From the NCBI GenBank assembly GCA_016946835.1, contig JACVTC010000003.1, forward strand, positions 3,052,501 to 3,116,500: 64,000 bases of DNA, read 5' to 3'. The stretch's first letter is position 1. Each line of letters opens with the position of its first letter. A model generated the notes under the pieces. That model searched no databases. It was not told where the DNA came from and saw only the letters and a program-made list of their open reading frames with translations. The translations under genes were made by a program, and so were the position numbers. This DNA comes from Neocallimastix lanati (nom. inval.) (lineage: Eukaryota; Neocallimastigomycota; Neocallimastigomycetes; Neocallimastigales; Neocallimastigaceae). This document shows positions 53,464 to 64,000 of this stretch, piece after piece.

Positions 53464-53893
53464 CAAACACACATACCTATAAATATTTTTATTCTAAATA
53501 AATAAATAAATAAATAAATACAAAATAGAAAAAAATAAAAAATAAAAAATAAAATATATAATATATATATTTATATATATTTAGGTATTCAATAACTGAT
53601 TTTAATATTTAACATCAAATTTATTATATACGTTTCTAATGATTATAATATTTACAATTTTTTATATTTTTATAATATTTTTTATTAATAAATAATGTTT
53701 TTATTTTATTTTATTCATTTTTATCATATTTTTATTATTATCATCATCATCGTTATTATACTTTAATATCATATATATACAATTATTTAGTGTTATTATT
53801 TATTTTTATTATTTATTTATTATAAAATTATTTTATATATTTTTATTTATTATCTCTCTTTTTTTTTTTTTTTTTTTTATTTTTTTTTATTTT

Positions 53894-53931
<38 letters not shown>

Positions 53932-54041
53932 TTTATTTTTATTTTATTTTAATTATTTTATATTTTAAATTTTATATTTTTTTTCATCTTTTTTTTATTA
54001 TTTATTATTTATTATTTATTATTTATTATTTATTATTGTTT
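52701..54041. other. Convergent intergenic spacer
   Basis: About 1.3 kb between the 3' ends of SRP54 and misato. It contains T-runs (52900-52921, 53086-53119, 53862-53939), an A-run at 53190-53213, an AAT array (52779-52816) and (AT)n at 53432-53456. No gene recognised. Confidence 0.65.
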
Positions 54042-58254
<4,213 letters not shown>

Positions 58255-59743
58255 AGTCACTTTATAATATTAATATTTATTCAAATTTGAGTAATACCAC
58301 TAACAATAAAAATAACCGCAACTTTTTTTTTTTTTTAATTTTATATACAATAAATATAAAGTTAGAGTTATGATTTATATAAAAAATATTTTCGGATAAA
58401 AAAAAAAATTCAAATCAATATAAATTATTAATTATTATCATATTAATTAAATCTATTAATAGAAGGATAATATCATTGGCTAATTGATTAATAAAAAGTA
58501 TAAATTAATTTTTTTTTATATATATTTACAATGTTTAATCTTTTTTTTTTTTTTTTTTTTTTTACCATAAATATAGCTATTCAATTCCAAACATACCTAT
58601 GATATAAATAAATATCGACCTTTTTTTTTTTTTTTTTTTTTTTACTATGTTTGAACCTATATAAAAATTCAAATATATATATATGTAAAATACGAATAAT
58701 AAAAAAAAAAAAAAAAAACTATTGAATATGTTTTATAAGTTAAAATAAAAAAATAATTATTTTTATAAATGACATATTTCCTTTTTTTTTTTTTTTTATT
58801 AATCTTTATATTTTAATAGTTTCCAATAAAAAGTAATATGGAAAATGATTTATGAATTTATTAATGTATTATGCAAAATAAAATAATTATATAATTCAAC
58901 TAAAAATATTACTTTGCATAATACATTATTTACAACTATTTTTCTTTATTTCCTTTTTCATATTATTATATATATTGGTGTTGTTCATGTTCATGTGGCA
59001 AACTTTTACCTACTTTTTTATTGAAATTTTGATTCTAAATTGAATTAATAAAAGTAGATAATTTTATTGGATAATATAATTAAATATTTATATAGACATA
59101 TAATATATAAAAATATTATTATTTTTTTTTAATATATTTTTATTTAACTTTTTATATAATTTAAACTAAATTTAAACAATACTAAATTAATTTAATAATA
59201 TATAAATATAAAAAAAAATATATTAATGATAAATTATATTTATATATTTATATTTATTATTATAACTAAATATTATTTTATGTTAACTATATTTTATTTT
59301 ATTTGTTAATGTTTTCCATTATTATTGTAAACTTTTTTATAAATAAAATAAATAAAGAATAAACGAAATTTTAATAACTTTGAAAATTTTGAAATTTTAA
59401 ATTTCAGCTAAAATTAAATTTTGAAATTTAAAATTTCAATTAAAATTAAATTTTAAATTTCAAAATTTCAAAATTATTAATTATTAATATTCTTATTAAA
59501 AAATATTTTTTCTTTGTAGAATTTCGAAAATTTGCCTAATAATTTTTTTTTTTTTTTTTTTTAGAATTAACCATTCAATAAAACAAATTTTATTTTTATT
59601 TTAAACAATATTTAAAAAAGTTATCATTTTATTAAATAATAATAATAAAACGAAGAAACATAAAATAAATCTAAAAAATAAAGTCAAAAATAAAATCAGT
59701 TTTGAAATATTATAAGCTTGAAAAAATAATAATAATAATAATA
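58255..59743. other. Divergent intergenic region with inverted repeats
   Basis: About 1.5 kb between misato (minus) and the phosphatase gene (plus). It contains two T-run blocks, a perfect 16-base inverted repeat (58862-58928) and a long imperfect palindrome (about 59370-59480). Confidence 0.65.
58862..58928. repeat. Perfect 16-bp inverted repeat, 35-base spacer
   Basis: The arm TAATGTATTATGCAAA (58862-58877) is exactly matched by its reverse complement TTTGCATAATACATTA (58913-58928). It lies between two divergent genes and is not a simple AT microsatellite. Confidence 0.9.
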
Positions 59744-60910
59744 ATGGCATCAAGTAATTTCAAAGAGATTGCAAAACAAACAGGTGAAAAATTTTCACTT
59801 TTAAATGCAACCAAGGTTTTCCCGGGTTTATGGATAGGTTCTATGTATGCAGCCTCAGATGAAGAATTTTTAATAAATAATAATATTAAATATATTCTTA
59901 CGGTTACTGAAGATGGACAGGAAAGTGAAAATAATAATAATTTAATAAATCATATCTATGTTCCTATGCGTGATGAGGTAAACTTTAATGCATTAAAGCT
60001 TTTTCCAAAAACTTGTCAATTTATTGATGATGCTTTACAACCTAGATTTCAACAAGCAAAGAAAGAACTAATAAGCAAAGGTAGTTTTTAATAAATAATA
60101 AAATTTAAGATATTTTTATATATTAAAATAAATTTATATTTCCTTTTTTTTAAAAAAAAAAAATAAAAATATATATATATACAATATAAATAAATATTAA
60201 TAATATATATATATTTATATGTATGCATATATAATTTTTATAATTAATAATAAAATAATATACATAAAAAATATAAAATTAAAAAAGAAACTACTGATGA
60301 AAATATAAATAAAGAAGAGTTCGATAATATTTTAGTTCATTGTCAATTAGGAATTTCTCGTTCAGCAACCATTGTTTGTGCATTTTTGTTATATAAATTT
60401 TATGAATATAATACTCCAACAGATGATAATGTTGATATAAGAAGAATATTGAAACACTTACTTGAAAATGATTCTCCTTCGAAAAAAAGCAATAGCAGTA
60501 CTAACAAATCGAAAGCCACATCAACGATAGATTTACCATTTGATCAAGTTTCATCTGTTATTAAATATTTACAACGTAAAAGACCCACCATTAAACCTAA
60601 TGCTGGTTTTGAAAGACAACTTCAGCTTTGGCAGTCAAAATTAGAACATAATTATGAAAAAGAATATAATCGAGATTTAAAGAAGAGTAATATCAGTCTC
60701 AATTCTTCACCGACATCCCCAATACAAAAGCGAAAGAATGAAAATCGTTTATCCAGTTCTTTAGAATACCTTAAAATTTATTCCATTTCAAAATGTAGCG
60801 ATTTACGATACAAATATTTAACAAAGAAAAAAAGTATAAATAAAAATGATTCCAATGGACATTCTTCAAAAGTTTCAAAAGAAGAAGTTGCCAAAAAACT
60901 TAATCTTTAA
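59744..60910 (+). CDS. Dual-specificity protein phosphatase
   Basis: Two exons, 59744..60080 and 60288..60910, 319 residues. The cysteine-phosphatase signature HCQLGISRSATIV begins at residue 130 (Cys131, Arg137). VFPGLWIGSMYAASDEEFL and IKYILTVTEDGQ are the usual DSP N-terminal strands, and Asp77 in VPMRDEVNF is the likely general acid. YLQRKRPTIKPNAGFERQLQ, then LWQ, is the typical C-terminal helix of DUSPs such as DUSP12 and Yvh1. A Ser/Asn/Lys insert (DSPSKKSNSSTNKSKATST) lies between the active site and that helix, and the last 90 residues are basic and Ser-rich, with no zinc-binding Cys cluster, so it is not a full DUSP12/Yvh1. I chose the ATG at 59744 rather than an upstream in-frame ATG at 59702 because the intervening codons are only an AAT-type run. 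Substrate unknown. Confidence 0.9.
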
Positions 60911-61558
60911 AAATAATTTATAATTTTTAATAATAGTAGTAATAATAATAATAAAAAAAAAATTTTTTTTTTTAAATAGTATATATATATTATTATTATT
61001 GTTATAATTATTATAATTTATTTATTTATTCATTGATTCATTTATTTATTCATGTAATTCAAATAAATATGTATTAATAACACAAAAAAAAAAAAAAAAA
61101 TACTAAATTAATTTATATCATTTAATAAGAATCTAACTATATTTAATGTATTAAAAAAAAAAAAAAAAAAAAAAAAATTCTATCTTCATTAAATGTCTAC
61201 TTTTATCAATTAATATTTAAATAAATTAAGATAATAATTTTTACCGTTGAATTATATAAATTCTAAAACTTTTTATCATTTTTAGTTAATCATCCATCCA
61301 AAAAAAAAAAAAAAGAAAAAAAAAATAAAATAAAATAAAATAAAATAAAAAATAAATAATTGATAAAAATTAGTTTTTTTTTTTTTTTTTTTTCCTAGGA
61401 ACTTAGAAATAAATTTTTTATATATACAAATCATCTATTTAACTATTAATATTTCTCTTTATTTTTTATTTAGATTTAGTGTCTAAAACACTTTAATAGA
61501 TATATTTCATAATATTTTTATTTTGTTGATATATTAATAATCAATAAAATTAATTCTT

Positions 61559-61590
<32 letters not shown>

Positions 61591-61647
61591 GTATTTTTAT
61601 TTAATTATTATTATTATTATTATTATTATTTATTTATATATTTATTT

Positions 61648-61679
<32 letters not shown>

Positions 61680-61903
61680 CAATTAAATTTATAAAATTAT
61701 ATGAATTATTAATCATCTATTTAACTATTAATATTTCTCTTTATTTTTTTATTTAGATTTAGTGTCTAAAACACTTTGATAGATAATAAATATATTTCAT
61801 AATAATTTTATTTTGTAGGTATATTAATATTCAATAAAATTAATTCTTTGATTTTTTTTTTTTTTTTTTTTTTTATTGTATTTATATTTAATTATTATTA
61901 TTA

Positions 61904-61974
<71 letters not shown>

Positions 61975-63066
61975 TTTCAATTAAATTTATAAAATTATAT
62001 GAATTTATATTAATATAGGGAAAACATAAATTATTATTATTAACAAACAAACAAAAAAAAAAATAAAAAAAAAATTAAAAATTTATATAATTTAAATAGG
62101 AAAACTCAACATTTTTTAATAAGGATTGGACTACTAATAACTAAATTATTTTTCATATTTATTCAATTAAATTAATAAAACATAATTCCAACATATTAAT
62201 AATAATAGTTGATAATCATAGTTTCATTGTATATATAGAATTACGTTAATAAAAAAATCATTATATGATATTATTAAATTTCGAAATTAAAAATGCATTA
62301 ATTTTTTTTTTTTTTTTTTAAAAAAAAAAATATGTAAGTATATAAAGAATTATTATTAACCCTCTGAAAGAAATGGTTCGTAATTTGTATGAGAATAGGA
62401 ATATAAAGTACAGATTGAATAAAATAAAATAAATATATTATAAAAATTTTTATTAAATAAAAAGTTTTTATGAATTTATTATCAAATAGAAAAAAAAAAT
62501 TATCGTTTTTGTATTTCATTCAATAAAAATAAAATGATACTTAATTAAAGTATAAAAAAGTACAATAATAAGGATATTCCAATTTAATATATTAGTGGAA
62601 TAAAATCATCACATCATGTTAACATTAAATGAATCTGGACATAAATAATATAGAGTGATATTTAGTAAAAATTGGACATTTTTTTGTAAAGAAAAGAATT
62701 TTTATTTTACTTTTTATTAGTTATTTTTTTTATTTTTTTTTTTATTTTTTTTTAAATATTTTATTAACTATATTTTAACCAATAATTATAAAATTTTTAA
62801 TACTTTTTTTTTTTTTTTTTTTTTTTAAAAAAAAATATTTTAATTCTGATTTTTAAACTTAATTTATTTTTAACTTTATATGTTCCACAAAACGAATCTC
62901 GCCAATGAAATTGTTTTTTGAATAATTAAAAATTAAAATTTCATATAAAAACAAAAAAAAAAAAATAATAATTTTATATATAAAAATATTTAGTTGTATT
63001 TTTATTTTTATTTTGACATCTTTTTTTTTTTTTTTTTTTTTTTTTTGGAAAAATTTTTATTAAACA
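60911..63066. other. Intergenic with a ~290-base tandem duplication
   Basis: About 2.2 kb between the phosphatase gene and the broken gene at the right edge. The main feature is a direct duplication (61429-61707 and 61711-62005). T-runs lie at 61376-61393, 61563-61590 and 63020-63046. No gene seen. Confidence 0.6.
61429..62005. repeat. Tandem direct duplication, two ~290-base copies
   Basis: Copy 1 (about 61429-61707) and copy 2 (about 61711-62005) both run from AATCATCTATTTAACTATTA through AGTGTCTAAAACACTTT, a TTCTTTGA-poly(T) block, ATT and TTTA arrays, to AATTTATAAAATTATATGAA. They differ by small substitutions and in repeat-tract length. Confidence 0.92.
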
Positions 63067-64000
63067 ATGAAAGAAGATGATGAAAGTGAAAATTATTTCG
63101 AAAAAGCTTTTAATGCCTTTACTCATGGAATAGGTGTAGCAAACACATTGTATGGCTACAATATTAGAGGTTCTAATCTTGGTCCATTATCAAACATCAA
63201 CAAGTGGATTTAGAGGGTAATCAATATGTGAAAATGAACTTTAGTCTCTAAAAATCTTTCAAATAATGTTAAGAACAAAATTAGGTGAAGCAAGTAAAAA
63301 ACTCGATTATTATTCCACTATATACTCAGGTTTATCTGCTAGTATAGATGCCTTTAAAGGAAATTATAAAAAGGCCTATACCAATGTATTTAAGTCAATA
63401 GGTTCATATATATATGGTTCCATTGGAGCCGAAATGGGTCTGGCCATTGGCTCACTTGGTGGTCCTATAGGAACTGTAGCAGGATTTATTATTGGAGGTA
63501 TATTGAGTATGGAGGTTGGTTTTAAAATTGGCAAACTAGTAGTAGATACAGCTAGTCCTGTTTTTTCACATGTATTTGAAAATAATTCAATGAATGCTTC
63601 TGGATTAGATACTGGAGGTGTAGAATTTGTAAGTCCAAGAATAATCTCAGAATTTAAAAATAAGTACAGTTTTAATGATAAGCTCTATATTTCCTTTCGA
63701 AAATATTCGTCGAAAACTGAAAAAGAAATATTAGATTTAAAAAATAATAAATTTTTAATTAACGGAGCAAATCTTGATAATATGGAACAAGTTTTTACAA
63801 CAATTTTAAAATGAATTATCCATAGGATATTTAGTTGATAAGAAATTACCTTTTATTTCACTGAATTTCAATAAAGAAGGATTACACTATCCTATTATAG
63901 ATGAGTATTATAAATACACCCTTGTAGGATCTGTAATCACTATGCCTGATTATTATCTTAAATGATATGTAAATGGTGGTTTTTTTTCAAAGAAGAATTT
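63067..64000 (+). pseudogene. Frame-broken gene with a glycine-zipper segment
   Basis: Coding-like sequence runs from an ATG at 63067 to the window end but changes frame repeatedly. Frame 1 is open 63067-63212 (KAFNAFTHGIGVANTLYGYN). Another frame carries EGNQYVKMNFSL up to a stop at 63249. A third is open from 63245 to 63814 (182 codons from the ATG at 63266). After 63810 a different frame continues (GYLVDKKLPFISLNFN, DEYYKYTLVGSVITM) and meets an in-frame TGA at about 63964 before YVNGGFF. The central product has a small-residue segment, MGLAIGSLGGPIGTVAGFII then GGILSMEVG, like a glycine zipper that inserts into or packs along membranes. Higher G+C and protein-like composition contrast with the flanks. 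I do not recognise the family; a resemblance to bacterial secreted-protein modules is only an impression. Introns could explain a shift, but no clear GT-AG pairs do. Gene extends beyond the window. Confidence 0.6.

Overview
The window is strongly A+T-rich eukaryotic nuclear DNA. Long poly(A)/poly(T) runs, (AT)n, (ATT)n and TTTA microsatellites fill the introns and intergenic spaces. Genes are split by short GT-AG introns whose donors are mostly gtaaat, gtatat, gtaatt or gtaagt, and the proteins carry poly-Asn and Ser/Asn-rich tracts. The gene content (Groucho/TLE, MOK-type ciliary kinase, UBXN4-like, misato, NOG1 with an opisthokont-looking C-terminus) points to a flagellated early-branching fungus. 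My best guess is an anaerobic gut fungus (Neocallimastigomycota); this is inference, since no ribosomal or mitochondrial marker is present. A dictyostelid was considered for the base composition, but Groucho and MOK argue against it.

Layout, left to right. 302-2190 (-): UBXN4-like UBX protein, cut by the left edge. 4560-5746 (-): EIF1AD. 6661-12497 (-): MOK-family kinase, 15 exons, with a very long charged tail. 15127-19042 (-): a 1157-residue low-complexity orphan. 21942-25043 (+): intronless CWC22. 26508-31735 (-): Groucho/TLE corepressor, 10 exons. 35449-40532 (-): an orphan type I membrane protein of about 17 exons. 41549-44469 (+): NOG1 GTPase. 45134-45747 (-): small coiled-coil protein. 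46177-48530 (+): PPIL4-type cyclophilin-RRM. 50848-52700 (+): SRP54. 54042-58254 (-): misato. 59744-60910 (+): dual-specificity phosphatase. 63067 to the right edge (+): a frame-broken gene with a glycine-zipper segment.

Genes are separated by 0.4-3.7 kb of very A+T-rich DNA and do not form operons. Functional themes are mRNA splicing (CWC22, PPIL4), ribosome biogenesis and translation (NOG1, EIF1AD), protein targeting and ER quality control (SRP54, UBXN4-like), transcriptional repression (Groucho/TLE) and cilium or cytoskeleton biology (MOK, misato). I reconstructed exons by hand and checked reading phase across junctions. Nearly all exon sums keep frame; exceptions are stated. Two genes I could not assign (15.1-19.0 kb and 35.4-40.5 kb) and the broken gene at the right end are the least explained parts. 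No CRISPR array, rRNA or convincing tRNA was seen.
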